64,000 nucleotides of DNA from UWMA-0277 sp965183885 (GCA_965183885.1 OZ238992.1:682001-746000), one strand, 5' to 3'. Shown: positions 10,901 through 19,088, counted from the first letter of the stretch. Translations and numbers: made by a program. The notes: a model not told the origin generated them from the sequence alone.

Positions 10901-13900
10901 AACCTCCTGTTACTGTTAAATCAATACTACCAGTTGAATTACCATTACAATCTACATCTGTAATTATTCCGGCAGCTAAAACAACTGCTGGCTCAGTAAT
11001 TGTTATTGATTCCGTTGTAGTACATCCATTAGCGTCTGTTACTGTACAAGTATATGTTCCTACTGATAAACTTGTAGCTATTGCTGTAGTTTGTCCATCA
11101 CTCCATGAGTAAGAATAAGCTGTTGTTCCTCCTGCTGCTGTAATTGTTGCTTGAGCATCTGAACCTCCATTACAAGTTACATTATTATCAGTAGCTATTG
11201 TAGCAGACAAAGTAGTTGGCTCTGTAACTGTGAAACTTGTTGTTCCTGTTACTGTACAACCATTACTCTCTGTTATTGTTACTGTATATGTTCCTGCTGC
11301 TAAAGTTGAAATATCTTCTGTTGTTGCTGTATAAGATGCTCCATCACTCCAAGCATAAGTGTAAGAAGATGAACCTCCTGTTACTGTTAAATCAATACTA
11401 CCAGTTGAATTACCATTACAATCTACATCTGTAATTACTCCGGCAGCTAAAACAACTGCTGGCTCAGACACTGTTAATACATTACTAACTCTAGTACACC
11501 CACTTGCATCAGTTACTGTACATGTCCAAGCACCAGCATTTAACCCTGTTACTGTTGCCGTTGTACTTGTTGCAACATTACCTAAAGCATCTTGCCAAGC
11601 GTAAGTATATGGAGTAGTTCCTCCACCAGCTACAACTGTTGCTGTACCGTCTGTACCTCCATTACAAGATACATCAGTACTTGCAGTACCTGTTGCTGTT
11701 AATAATGCTGGAGTTGCTAAAGTAATTGAATTACTTGCTGTACAACTACTTGCATCAGTTACTGTTACTGTATAAGTACCAGGTGCTAATGAAGTAGCAG
11801 TTGCTGTTGTTTGTGAAGCTCCATCATCCCAAGCATAAGTATAAGATCCTGTTCCTCCTGTTACGGTAGCAGTTGCTGACCCATTATTTAACATGAAGCA
11901 TCCTTCGTTAGCTGTAAGAGCAATAGCAATAGTTGCTGTTGGCTCAGTAATTGTTACAACCTCTGTTACTGTACATCCATTTGCATCAGTTACTGTACCA
12001 GTATATGTTCCTGCAGCTAATGATGTAGGGTCTTCTGAAGTAGAAACTACTGAAGTACCATCATTCCAAGAATAAGTATAAGGAGAAGTTCCTCCTGTTA
12101 CTGTAATATCAATACTACCAGTAGTAGCTCCATTACATAATACATCTACTGATGTTGATGAACTTGCTAAAGCTGAAGCTGGCTCAGTAATTGTTACAAC
12201 TTCTGTTGTTGTACATCCATTTGCATCAGTTACTGTACCAGTATATGTTCCTGCAGCTAATGATGTAGGGTCTTCTGAAGTAGAAACTACTGAAGTACCA
12301 TCACTCCAAGAATAAACATAAGGAGAAGTTCCTCCTGTTACTATAATATCAATGCTACCAGTACTAGCTCCATTACAAGCTACATCTACTGATGTTGATG
12401 AACTTGCTAATACTGAAGCTGGCTCAACAATTGTTACAACTTCTGTTGTTGTACATCCATTTGCATCAGTTACTGTACAAGTATAAGTACCTGTAGCTAA
12501 TGTTGAAATATCTTCTGTTGTTGCTGTATAAGATGCTCCATCACTCCAAGCATAAGTATAAGGAGAAGTTCCTCCTGTTACTGTAATATCAATACTACCA
12601 GTTGAATTACCATTACAATCTACATCTACTGATGTTGATGTTGATGCTAATACTGCTGGCTCTGAAATTACAAAGCTTGTTGTTCCAGTTACTGTACATC
12701 CATTACTTTCAGTTACAGTTACTGTATAAGTACCTGCTGGTAAATTTGAAATATCTTCTGTTGTTGCTGTATAAGCAGCTCCATCACTCCAAGCATAAGT
12801 ATAAGACCCTGAACCTCCAGTTATCGAGAAGTTAATAAGTCCTGTTGAACTACCATTACAATCTACATCTGCATAAGCTCCTCCTGATGAAATAATTGCT
12901 GGTTCTATAATTGTTACAACTTCTGTTGTTGTACATCCATTTGCATCAGTTACTGTACCAGTATATGTTCCTGCAGCTAATGATGTAGGGTCTTCTGAAG
13001 TAGAAACTACTGAAGTACCATCATTCCAAGAATAAGTATAAGGAGAAGTTCCTCCTGTTACTGTAATATCAATACTACCAGTACTAGCTCCATTACAATC
13101 TGCATCTACTGATGTTGATGAACTTGCTAAAGCTGAAGCTGGTTCTGCAATTGTTACAACCTCTGTTGCTGTACATCCATTTGCATCAGTTACTGTACAA
13201 GTATAAGTACCTGCAGCTAAAGTTGAAATATCTTCTGAAGTTGCTGTATAAGCAGCTCCATCACTCCAAGCATAAGTATAAGGAGAAGTTCCTCCTGTTA
13301 CTGTAATATCAATACTACCAGTTGAGTTACCATTACAATCTACATCTACTGATGTTGATGTTGATGCTAATGCTGCTGGCTCTGCAACTGTGAAACTTGT
13401 TGTTCCAGTTACTGTACATCCATTACTTTCAGTTACAGTTACTGTATAAGTACCTGCAGCTAATGTTGAAATATCTTCTGTTGTTGCTGTATAAGCAGCT
13501 CCATCACTCCAAGCATAAGTATAAGATCCTGAACCTCCAGTTACTGTTAAATCAATACTACCTGTTGAATTACCATTACAATCTGCATCTGTAATTACTC
13601 CTGCAGCTAAAACAACAGCTGGTTCAGCAATTGTTACAACCTCTGTTGCTGTACAAGAATTTGCATCAGTTACTGTACAAGTATAAGTACCTGCAGCTAA
13701 TGTTGAAATATCTTCTGAAGTTGCTGTATAAGCAGCTCCGTCACTCCAAGCATAAGTATAAGGAGAAGTTCCTCCTGTTACTGTAATGTCAATACTACCA
13801 GTACTAGCTCCATTACAATCTGCATCTACTGATGTTGATGAACTTGCTAAAGCTGAAGCTGGCTCAGTAATTGTTACAACTTCTGTTGCTGTACATCCAT

Positions 13901-16900
13901 TTGCATCAGTTACTGTACAAGTATAAGTACCTGCAGCTAATGAAGAAGGGTCTTCTGAGGTAGAAACTACTGAAGTACCATCACTCCAAGAGTAAGCATA
14001 AGGAGAAGTTCCTCCTGTTACTGTAATATCAATACTACCAGTACTTGCTCCATTACAAGCTACATCTACTGATGTTGATGAACTTGCTAAAGCTGCTGGC
14101 TCTGCAACTGTGAAACTTGTTGTTCCAGTTACTGTACATCCATTACTTTCAGTTACAGTTACTGTATAAGTACCTGCAGCTAATGTTGAAATATCTTCTG
14201 TTGTTGCTGTATAAGCAGCTCCATCACTCCAAGCATAAGTATAAGATCCTGAACCTCCAGTTACTGTTAAATCAATACTACCTGTTGAATTACCATTACA
14301 ATCTGCATCTGTAATTACTCCTGCAGCTAAAACAACAGCTGGTTCAGCAATTGTTACAACCTCTGTTGTTGTACAAGAATTTGCATCTGTTACTGTACAA
14401 GTATATGTTCCTGCTGCTAATGTTGAAATATCTTCTGAAGTAGAAACTACTGAAGAACCATCACTCCAAGAATAAGTATAAGGAGAAGTTCCTCCTGCTA
14501 CTGTAATATCAATACTACCAGTACTTGCTCCATTACAAGCTACATCTACTGATGTTGATGATGCTGACAATGCTGCTGAAGGCTCAGTAATTGTTACAAC
14601 TTCTGTTTCTGTACAAGAATTTGCATCTGTTACTGTACAAGTATAAGTACCTGCAGCTAATGAAGAAGGGTCTTCTGAAGTAGAAACTACTGAAGTACCA
14701 TCACTCCAAGAGTAAGCATAAGGAGTTGTCCCTCCTGTTGCTGTAATATCAATGCTACCAGTACTTGCTCCATTACAAGCTACATCTACTGATGTTGATG
14801 AAGTTACTAAAGCAGTTGGCTCTGCAACTGTTGCTGATGAAGTTCCTGTACATCCTGCTCCATCAGTAACTGTTACTGTATATGTTCCTGCTCCTAAACC
14901 TGAAATTGAAGCAGTAGTTGAACTTGTTGGAAGTGTTACAAAACGACTTAGTAATACTGCTGAACACCCTCCATCATTAGATTGAGTTGAATTAACTGTT
15001 TGTAAAGCAATATTAATCATATATGTATATGACTGCCCTAAATTCCCCTGAACTTCTGTTGAAGTTCTATAAGGATAACCTCCTGTAGAAGGAAGGTCAT
15101 TAATTAAATTAGTTAAAATTGGTAACATCTCATCCTTACTTGGGATAAACCAATCAGAATAAGTACCATCAGTATACTGATCAGCAAAACCAATAGCTGA
15201 ACTAGTAGAAGTATGACCTGCTGCAACAAGATTTGCTGTATTTATTGCTCCTTGCCCAATTGCATCAGAAGTTGAAGCAGTTTGAGACTGGAAAGTAAAG
15301 GCTACCCCAGAACATCCTCCACTAGGATTTGCTGCTGCTGAAGTTTGAACTATATAAGCCTCTCTACCTGTAACATAGCCTGCATCACCTGGTTGTAAAA
15401 TATAACCAATTAATCCTCCACCATAGGCATCACCTACAGCAAGACCATCATCCCAAGAGTATGTATAAGAACCATCACCTCCTGTTGCAGTAGCACTAGC
15501 TGTACCATCAGTTAATCCATTACAAGAAATATCTGCTGCTGTAGCAGTTGGCGTTACAGCAGTAGGTTCAGTAATTGTTAAAGTACCACTTTCTTGAGTA
15601 CATCCATTAGCGTCTGTTACTGTACACGTCCAAGTACCTGCTGATAAATCAGTTGGGTTTGAAAGTGTAGAAGTAGCTACATTACCTAAAGCATCTTCCC
15701 AAGCGTAAGTATATGAACCAGCACCTCCACCTGCAATAACTAATGCAGTACCATCAGCACCTCCATTACACGTTACATCAGTTGAAGTAATTGCTGTAGC
15801 TGTTAAGAAATTTGCTGCACTTAAAGTTGCAACTGTAGTAGTTGTACATCCATTATCATCAGTTACTGTACACGTATAAGTACCTGCAGCTAAATTTGAA
15901 ATTGTTGCTGTAGTACCTACTACTGTAGATCCATCGCTCCAAGAATAAGTATAAGGAGAAGTACCTCCTGCTGACGTAGCTGTTGCTGTACCATTATTTT
16001 GTCCGAAACAACCATCGTTGCTTGTATTAGTAGCTGTTAAAGCTGTTGGCTCAGTCACAGTAATTTGTGCTGTAGTAACAGTACAGTTATTTGCATCTGT
16101 TACTGTACAAGTATATGTTCCTGCTACTAAACCTGTTGCTGTAGCTGTAGTTTGTGCTGAAGCATCACTCCAAAGGTAAGTATAAGGTGCTGTACCTCCA
16201 GAACCTGCTGCAGTTGCTGCTGCATCACTTCCTCCATTACAACTTGCATGATTATCAACTACTGCTGCACCACCTATAGTTGTTGGCTCAGTAATTGTAA
16301 AACTTACATTCCCATCATCTTGACATGAGTTACCATCAACTACACTTACAGTATAAGTTCCTGCTGATAAATTAGATGCTGTTGCTCCTTGACCTACGGC
16401 ATCAGCTCCTGTCCAAGTATAAGTATAAGTACCATCACCACCAGAAACTGTTACTGGCGCTATACCTGTACTGTTTCCATTACAATCCACATTAGTTTGA
16501 GTACCTGCTGTGATGCTTACTACTGCTGGCTCAGTTATTGTTGAGTTTGCTGAAGTTACTGTAACTGGACAAGTTGCATCTGTTACTTCACAATTAATAG
16601 TAGTACTTGCTGGTAAAGCTGATGAAGTAGCTGAAGTTTCTCCTGTAATAGCAGTAGCATCATCATACCATTGGTAGGTATAAGAACCAGAACCACCAAC
16701 AGGAGTTACTGTTGCTGAACCATTACCTCCATTACATGTTGCATTAACTATAGAACCTAAAGTTGCAGAAGTAAGTGGTGAAGAATTGATACTTCCACTA
16801 GCAGCAACATTTTGTGAAGTTGCTCCTGTAGAAGATAAAGTAATATTTCCTGATACTGTAGTACTAGCAGCAGTCATACGCACATATATAGTAGTAGTAG

Positions 16901-19088
16901 TAACTGTACCTCCAGTGTGCGCTAAAGTTAAAGTTGAAGCATAAGTTGTACCATCAGTAGAATATTCTAAACCTGTTAAGGCTGCAACAGTAATATCTGC
17001 TGTTAAGTTTGTACCTGCTGCAGTAAATGTTTGTGCTGCTGAAGTCACACCAGCACTACATTTTATAAATGCATTTAAAGTACCTGTAGTAGTAATTGTT
17101 TGACAAGTAGCAGCTGCAACAGTTACACTAGAAGAAGTTGTTGCACAACCATCATTATCAGTAACTGTAACTGTATATGAACCTGGAGCTAAACTTGTTG
17201 CTACTGCTGTATTTTGTGTCGCACCATCATCCCATAAATAAGTAAAAGGACTAGTTCCTGTAGGAGTTGCTGTTGCTGTACCATCATTTCCACTACAAGT
17301 TGTTTCTGCAGTAGAAGCTAATGAAATAGAAGGACCTGCTGAAGTAGCTCCACTATATGAAACACTTCCTGAAGTTGCCCCTGTTGAAGATACAGAAAAA
17401 GAACCTGAAGCACTACCAGAAGTACCAGACCCCATATAATAACGTACATATACTGTTGTTGCACTAACAGTACCCGAAGTAGGTGCTATAGAAACTGAAC
17501 TTGAGAAATTAATATCATCTAAAGAGTACTCTACATAAGTACCTCCACTAACTACTAAGTTTGCTGTTAAGTTAGTACCCGAAACTGTTATTTGTTGTGA
17601 AGCTGAAGGTACATTTAAACAATTTGAAAATGCTGACAAATTCTCTACAACAGTTAAAGCAGGGACAATTGGCATATTATTTTGAGCAAAAGAAAAGCCT
17701 GAAGTACCATTTCTTGAAGAAATATAATCTACTTTATTATCACCATCTATATCAAAGCCCATTGAAGCTCCTCTTGTCAAACCATATCCTGAGGTAATAA
17801 CAACTTTACTTACAAAAGAAGAGGAAGAAAGAGGAAGTGCATTATTTATATAAACCCATGATTTATCCCAAGATACACCTGAAACAACATCCAACTTACC
17901 ATTTCCATTAAAATCGGCAACCGAAAGTACACCATCACCATCATTACTAACCGCTAAGTCATAATGCGTTAAATCTGTAGAAGCAAATGAACCTGAAGAA
18001 TACGTGTTTTCAAAAATATCTTGTCCTGAACAATAAATATCATTATCTCCATCTAGATCAAAATCAGCAACAATTACATCCTCTCCAATAGTAGAAGTAA
18101 TTGTTATAGCACTAGCAAAACTAACTGAATTAATTGACGACGAATTAATATACACCTCAAGTGTATTTGTTCTACCAACTACAAAATCAGTTTTACCATC
18201 GTTATCTAAATCACCTACATCTAATCTGCTAAAAGAGGTAGATAGTGGTATTAAGTTTGCTGAACCAAAAGATGCTGTCCCTCCAGAAGTTGTATTTAAG
18301 AAAACAGCAACATTTGTCCAATTATTTGCGACTATATCAAGTAATCCATCACCATCAATATCAGCCATTTTTGCGGTATTACCATTAACATTACTCATAT
18401 CAATTTTTGTAGCAAAACTAACATTACCAATACCCGTTGAGTTATTTATTAATACACTAATAACAGAAGCTGATTGGGTAACAATATCCAATTTCCCATC
18501 AGCATTCATATCTGCACAATATATTGACTTAACACCACCACTAACAACAAAGTCAGTACCAGCATCAAAACTATTCCCATCAACAGTACCTACGGCTGCA
18601 GTTGTATTTAAATGAACCTTAACAGCCCCAGTTCCAGAAACAGCAAGATCCGTTTTCCCATCACCATCAAAATCAGCTGCAGCAATTGTCATTTCTGAAT
18701 TTGCAGAATTTTGTAAAGATGCAATAGTATTTACTGTTCCAAAATTACCTGCAGTTATTGACTGTACAGCTATATCACTATTTATTACATGATAAGACAC
18801 TCTTGATTGCGCAATCTTACCTCCTGTAATTACAGAAATCGGCTCATGTGTAGACCCCGAAGGTACTGTAACTGTTAAAGAAGTAGTTGTAGCTGCAGTA
18901 ACTGTAGCTTTTGCTGCTCCAAAATACACAACATTGTTTGAAGCCGTAGCATCAAAACCTGTACCTGTAATAGTAATAGCATCTCCTACTTCACCTGAAG
19001 TTGGGCTAAAGCTACTGATAGTTTGCGCACTTAACTGGCCAAAGGTGGCAACAATTAACATGCTGAATACAATTAGTAATTTTTTCAT
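4905..19088 (-). CDS. Giant SprB-repeat adhesin-like protein exported by T9SS
   Basis: A 4727-residue surface protein. In order: signal peptide (1-22, ...GQLSAQ); IPT/TIG Ig-like domain (about 23-105); seven FG-GAP/VCBS motifs of the DxDxDGxxD type (about 106-470), enough for one seven-bladed propeller; two related beta domains of about 100 residues; about 36 SprB repeats of 75-85 residues (GGTSPYTYSWSDG ... AGTYTCTVTDANGCT ... ITEP); 17 copies of a 48-49-residue repeat (ACDxYTWNGxxYTxSGxYTY ... GCDSTATLNLTIN) in blocks of 6 and 11; an Ig-like linker; and a C-terminal T9SS type-A sorting domain (NLYPNPSRD ... GIYRVIVRY). A DUF1566-like domain is inserted in the seventh SprB repeat (near 14940-15435). 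SprB itself is the mobile gliding adhesin of Flavobacterium johnsoniae and carries a type-B tail, so this is a relative by repeat, not an orthologue. Thr, Ser and Gly dominate. Function is likely adhesion or surface coating. Confidence 0.9.
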   Translation of the reverse strand: MKKLLIVFSMLIVATFGQLSAQTISSFSPTSGEVGDAITITGTGFDATASNNVVYFGAAKATVTAATTTSLTVTVPSGSTHEPISVITGGKIAQSRVSYHVINSDIAVQSITAGNFGTVNTIASLQNSANSEMTIAAADFDGDGKTDLAVSGTGAVKVHLNTTAAVGTVDGNSFDAGTDFVVSGGVKSIYCADMNADGKLDIVTQSASVISVLINNSTGIGNVSFATKIDMSNVNGNTAKMADIDGDGLLDIVANNWTNVAVFLNTTSGGTASFGSANLIPLSTSFSRLDVGDLDNDGKTDFVVGRTNTLEVYINSSSINSVSFASAITITSTIGEDVIVADFDLDGDNDIYCSGQDIFENTYSSGSFASTDLTHYDLAVSNDGDGVLSVADFNGNGKLDVVSGVSWDKSWVYINNALPLSSSSFVSKVVITSGYGLTRGASMGFDIDGDNKVDYISSRNGTSGFSFAQNNMPIVPALTVVENLSAFSNCLNVPSASQQITVSGTNLTANLVVSGGTYVEYSLDDINFSSSVSIAPTSGTVSATTVYVRYYMGSGTSGSASGSFSVSSTGATSGSVSYSGATSAGPSISLASTAETTCSGNDGTATATPTGTSPFTYLWDDGATQNTAVATSLAPGSYTVTVTDNDGCATTSSSVTVAAATCQTITTTGTLNAFIKCSAGVTSAAQTFTAAGTNLTADITVAALTGLEYSTDGTTYASTLTLAHTGGTVTTTTIYVRMTAASTTVSGNITLSSTGATSQNVAASGSINSSPLTSATLGSIVNATCNGGNGSATVTPVGGSGSYTYQWYDDATAITGETSATSSALPASTTINCEVTDATCPVTVTSANSTITEPAVVSITAGTQTNVDCNGNSTGIAPVTVSGGDGTYTYTWTGADAVGQGATASNLSAGTYTVSVVDGNSCQDDGNVSFTITEPTTIGGAAVVDNHASCNGGSDAAATAAGSGGTAPYTYLWSDASAQTTATATGLVAGTYTCTVTDANNCTVTTAQITVTEPTALTATNTSNDGCFGQNNGTATATSAGGTSPYTYSWSDGSTVVGTTATISNLAAGTYTCTVTDDNGCTTTTVATLSAANFLTATAITSTDVTCNGGADGTALVIAGGGAGSYTYAWEDALGNVATSTLSNPTDLSAGTWTCTVTDANGCTQESGTLTITEPTAVTPTATAADISCNGLTDGTASATATGGDGSYTYSWDDGLAVGDAYGGGLIGYILQPGDAGYVTGREAYIVQTSAAANPSGGCSGVAFTFQSQTASTSDAIGQGAINTANLVAAGHTSTSSAIGFADQYTDGTYSDWFIPSKDEMLPILTNLINDLPSTGGYPYRTSTEVQGNLGQSYTYMINIALQTVNSTQSNDGGCSAVLLSRFVTLPTSSTTASISGLGAGTYTVTVTDGAGCTGTSSATVAEPTALVTSSTSVDVACNGASTGSIDITATGGTTPYAYSWSDGTSVVSTSEDPSSLAAGTYTCTVTDANSCTETEVVTITEPSAALSASSTSVDVACNGASTGSIDITVAGGTSPYTYSWSDGSSVVSTSEDISTLAAGTYTCTVTDANSCTTTEVVTIAEPAVVLAAGVITDADCNGNSTGSIDLTVTGGSGSYTYAWSDGAAYTATTEDISTLAAGTYTVTVTESNGCTVTGTTSFTVAEPAALASSSTSVDVACNGASTGSIDITVTGGTSPYAYSWSDGTSVVSTSEDPSSLAAGTYTCTVTDANGCTATEVVTITEPASALASSSTSVDADCNGASTGSIDITVTGGTSPYTYAWSDGAAYTATSEDISTLAAGTYTCTVTDANSCTATEVVTIAEPAVVLAAGVITDADCNGNSTGSIDLTVTGGSGSYTYAWSDGAAYTATTEDISTLAAGTYTVTVTESNGCTVTGTTSFTVAEPAALASTSTSVDVDCNGNSTGSIDITVTGGTSPYTYAWSDGAAYTATSEDISTLAAGTYTCTVTDANGCTATEVVTIAEPASALASSSTSVDADCNGASTGSIDITVTGGTSPYTYSWNDGTSVVSTSEDPTSLAAGTYTGTVTDANGCTTTEVVTIIEPAIISSGGAYADVDCNGSSTGLINFSITGGSGSYTYAWSDGAAYTATTEDISNLPAGTYTVTVTESNGCTVTGTTSFVISEPAVLASTSTSVDVDCNGNSTGSIDITVTGGTSPYTYAWSDGASYTATTEDISTLATGTYTCTVTDANGCTTTEVVTIVEPASVLASSSTSVDVACNGASTGSIDIIVTGGTSPYVYSWSDGTSVVSTSEDPTSLAAGTYTGTVTDANGCTTTEVVTITEPASALASSSTSVDVLCNGATTGSIDITVTGGTSPYTYSWNDGTSVVSTSEDPTSLAAGTYTGTVTDANGCTVTEVVTITEPTATIAIALTANEGCFMLNNGSATATVTGGTGSYTYAWDDGASQTTATATSLAPGTYTVTVTDASSCTASNSITLATPALLTATGTASTDVSCNGGTDGTATVVAGGGTTPYTYAWQDALGNVATSTTATVTGLNAGAWTCTVTDASGCTRVSNVLTVSEPAVVLAAGVITDVDCNGNSTGSIDLTVTGGSSSYTYAWSDGASYTATTEDISTLAAGTYTVTITESNGCTVTGTTSFTVTEPTTLSATIATDNNVTCNGGSDAQATITAAGGTTAYSYSWSDGQTTAIATSLSVGTYTCTVTDANGCTTTESITITEPAVVLAAGIITDVDCNGNSTGSIDLTVTGGSSSYIYAWSDGASYTATTEDISTLAAGTYTVTVTESNGCTVTGTTSFTVAEPTTLTATAAMTAASCNAGTDGTATVTPAGGTTAYTYLWDDASAQTTATATGLAAGTYNVTVTDANGCTTTASTVVTEPAVVLAAGVITDVDCNGNSTGSIDITVTGGSSSYTYAWSDGASYTATTEDISTLAAGTYTVTVTESNGCTVTGTTSFIVAEPITLSATAVATDMSCNGVSDGTATVTVAGGTTAYTYLWDDASAQTTATATGLAAGTYNVTVTDANGCTTTASATVVEPAVASVSGIITDVDCNGNSTGSIDLTVTGGTSPYTYAWSDGASYTATTEDISTLAAGTYTVTVTESNGCTVTGTTSFTVTEPTALSASATSTDMTCNGVSDGTATVTGAGGVTTYSYLWSDGQTTAVATGLSAGTYICTVSDANGCVTTASATVVEPALVVSSGVITNVSCNGAPYNGGIDLTVVGGSGSYTYSWTDGFSQGAITEDISGLSPGTYTVTVIESNGCAVAGVTSFTVTEPAVVVASGTITNVSCNGGTTGSIDFGVTGGSGSYTYSWSNGETTEDIANLVAGTYTVTVTESNSCTVTGTTSFTITEPTALTASAVATDMTCNGVSDGTATATVSGGTAAYTYSWDTTPVQTTAAISGLSAGNYTCTVTDANGCTASSTAVTVAEPTAITSSSTVTACDSYSWNGLWYVTTGTYTFATTAANGCDSVATLNLTINSSSTSSNIATACGSYLWNGTTYTASGIYTYTTTNAVGCDSTATLNLTINSASTSTTNVTACDSYLWNGLTYTTSGAHTYTTTNAAGCDSTATLNLTINNSTSSSMSASACDSYSWNGTTYTTSGTYTHVTTNAGGCTNTDSLVLTINSASASSSTVSACDTYTWNGTTYISSGIYTYASTNANGCDSVATLNLTINSSSTSTTNITACDDYTWNGTTYTASGVYTFASTNANGCDSVATLNLTINTAVALTVSTTDVTCNGANDGTMTANGGVGFTYLWDDAAAQTTATATGLVAGTYTCIVTDANGCTTTVSDSITEPSVILATVATTPLSCNGTTDASATVTATGGSGNYVSYLWVNDANTGITVNTNAATGAILGAGNYTCTITDDNGCTGTATAILIDPAPLYLTTVNTVDVSCAGGSDGIATVSALGGITPYASYQWYNGGTPISGATASTVTGLSAGTYTCTVTDANGCSVSSSATITEPATMVTATATATDAICNGAADGTATVTATGGTGSPSYLWSDGQTGATATGLLAGTYTATVTDANGCSFTTAAVTVSEPVAITSTQTIVACDEYIWIDSVIYRSSATASDTLVSASGCDSIVFLDLTILNSSLSSQTVVVCTPSYTWNSVTYTLSGVYTYATLNAVGCDSTATLNLTINTPSTSSTSVTACDDYTWNGMTYTTSGVYTYTTLNAVGCDSTATLNLSINNSVSSSTSVTACDDYTWNGMTYTTSGTYTNVSVTPAGCPIVDSLVLTINTSTSSTDNVTACDTYTWNGNTYATSGTYIYTTTNTAGCDSTATLNLTIDNSTSSTNTVSACNSYVWNGVTYTTGGTYTYNTTNAAGCDSTATLNLTINYSVTSSVSVTACDDYTWNGVTYVVSGIYTHNTVNAVGCSDIDSLVLTINNTSSSTEDVVACDTYTWNGNTYATSGTYIYTTTNAAGCDSTATLNLTISNTSSSVSTATVCDEYIWNGNTYTTSGTYTYNTTNAAGCDSTATLHLTVNHSLSSSVVVTACDSYTWNGMTYTTSGTYVNTSVTPAGCPIVDSLVLTINTATSSTTTVTACDTYTWNGIPYTLSGVYTYNTTNANGCDSTATLNLTINASPLTPIITQTFATTLEVTNATYTSYQWYNSGQAIAGATSSTYNFTQAGWYTVVVSNVSGCTSVSEGISIGGVGPTAIDEALLAEFNLYPNPSRDVVFLQTPAELGVDYAVEVYDYRGRMVYTYDVKELNVNKTAIDMTTYSEGIYRVIVRYTDGNVWNQSLIKQ
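5408..7029 (-). repeat. Block of 11 CDxYxWNG repeats
   Basis: Eleven tandem units of about 147 bp encoding ACDxYTWNG ... GCDSTATLNLTIN. Two units (with the GCPIVDSLVLTIN ending) are a recurring variant. The first unit of the block is the most diverged (CDEYIWIDS). Each unit keeps one Cys before the Trp and one after it. Confidence 0.85.
7030..7985 (-). repeat. Second SprB-repeat block (4 units)
   Basis: Four SprB-type units separate the two CDxYxWNG blocks. They include the longer variants with inserted loops between Tyr-Leu-Trp and Gly-Ala-Gly. They are less alike in DNA than the units of the main array, so they look older. Confidence 0.8.
7986..8862 (-). repeat. Block of 6 CDxYxWNG repeats
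   Basis: Six tandem units of about 146 bp of the same 48-49-residue family as at 5408-7029. The fourth unit carries the GCTNTDSLVLTIN variant ending. Confidence 0.85.
13372..13648 (-). repeat. Perfect 277-bp direct repeat, copy 1
   Basis: Base-for-base identical to 14092-14368, exactly 720 bp away. It spans a whole SprB unit of the CNGNSTGSIDL subtype plus flanks. Confidence 0.9.
14092..14368 (-). repeat. Perfect 277-bp direct repeat, copy 2
   Basis: Identical to 13372-13648. The match ends at a C/T difference on one side (13649 versus 14369) and a T/A difference on the other (13371 versus 14091). Such identity indicates a recent three-unit duplication or gene conversion. Confidence 0.9.
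14938..15435 (-). other. DUF1566/Lcl-C-like domain inserted inside an SprB repeat
   Basis: Between YSWDD and the normal SprB ending AGTYTVTVTDGAGC lies about 165 residues with the family hallmarks: GGGLIGYILQPGDAGYV, then AIGQGAINTANLV, then YSDWFIPSKDEM, then YRTSTEV. In other Bacteroidota proteins this series (GGIIAYILQPGDPGY ... GYSDWYLPSKDEL) defines DUF1566, a fold related to the C-terminal domain of the Legionella collagen-like adhesin Lcl. The insert is flanked by both halves of one SprB unit, so it is a loop insertion, not a separate module. Confidence 0.75.

Larger units (their letters stand above)
8863..17335 (-). repeat. Main SprB-repeat array (about 32 units)
   Basis: About 32 units of 225-250 bp, interrupted near 16790-17105 by a non-SprB beta domain and near 14940-15435 by the DUF1566-like insert. 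Two main subtypes occur: one with CNGASTGSIDITVTGGTSPY, the other with CNGNSTGSIDLTVTGGSGSY followed by ESNGCTVTGTTSF. Between about 9.8 and 11.5 kb the second subtype recurs every 471-474 bp, a two-unit higher-order repeat; between about 12 and 14.6 kb the period is 240 bp with three-unit blocks of 720 bp. Confidence 0.85.

Noticed and set aside
9818..14985. Long plus-strand open frames (about 60-77 codons) repeated under the giant adhesin, for example 9818-10015, 10766-10963, 11237-11434, 13397-13594, 14117-14314
   Set aside because: They are antisense to the SprB repeats, recur with the repeat period, encode Leu/Tyr/Lys-rich low-complexity peptides and lack promoters. They come from the codon bias of the repeat, not from genes.
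5408..17335. CRISPR array or transposon-type repeats in the 5-17 kb interval
   Set aside because: The units are 146-250 bp, in frame, and translate to protein repeats; there are no short palindromic repeats with unique spacers, no cas genes and no transposase.
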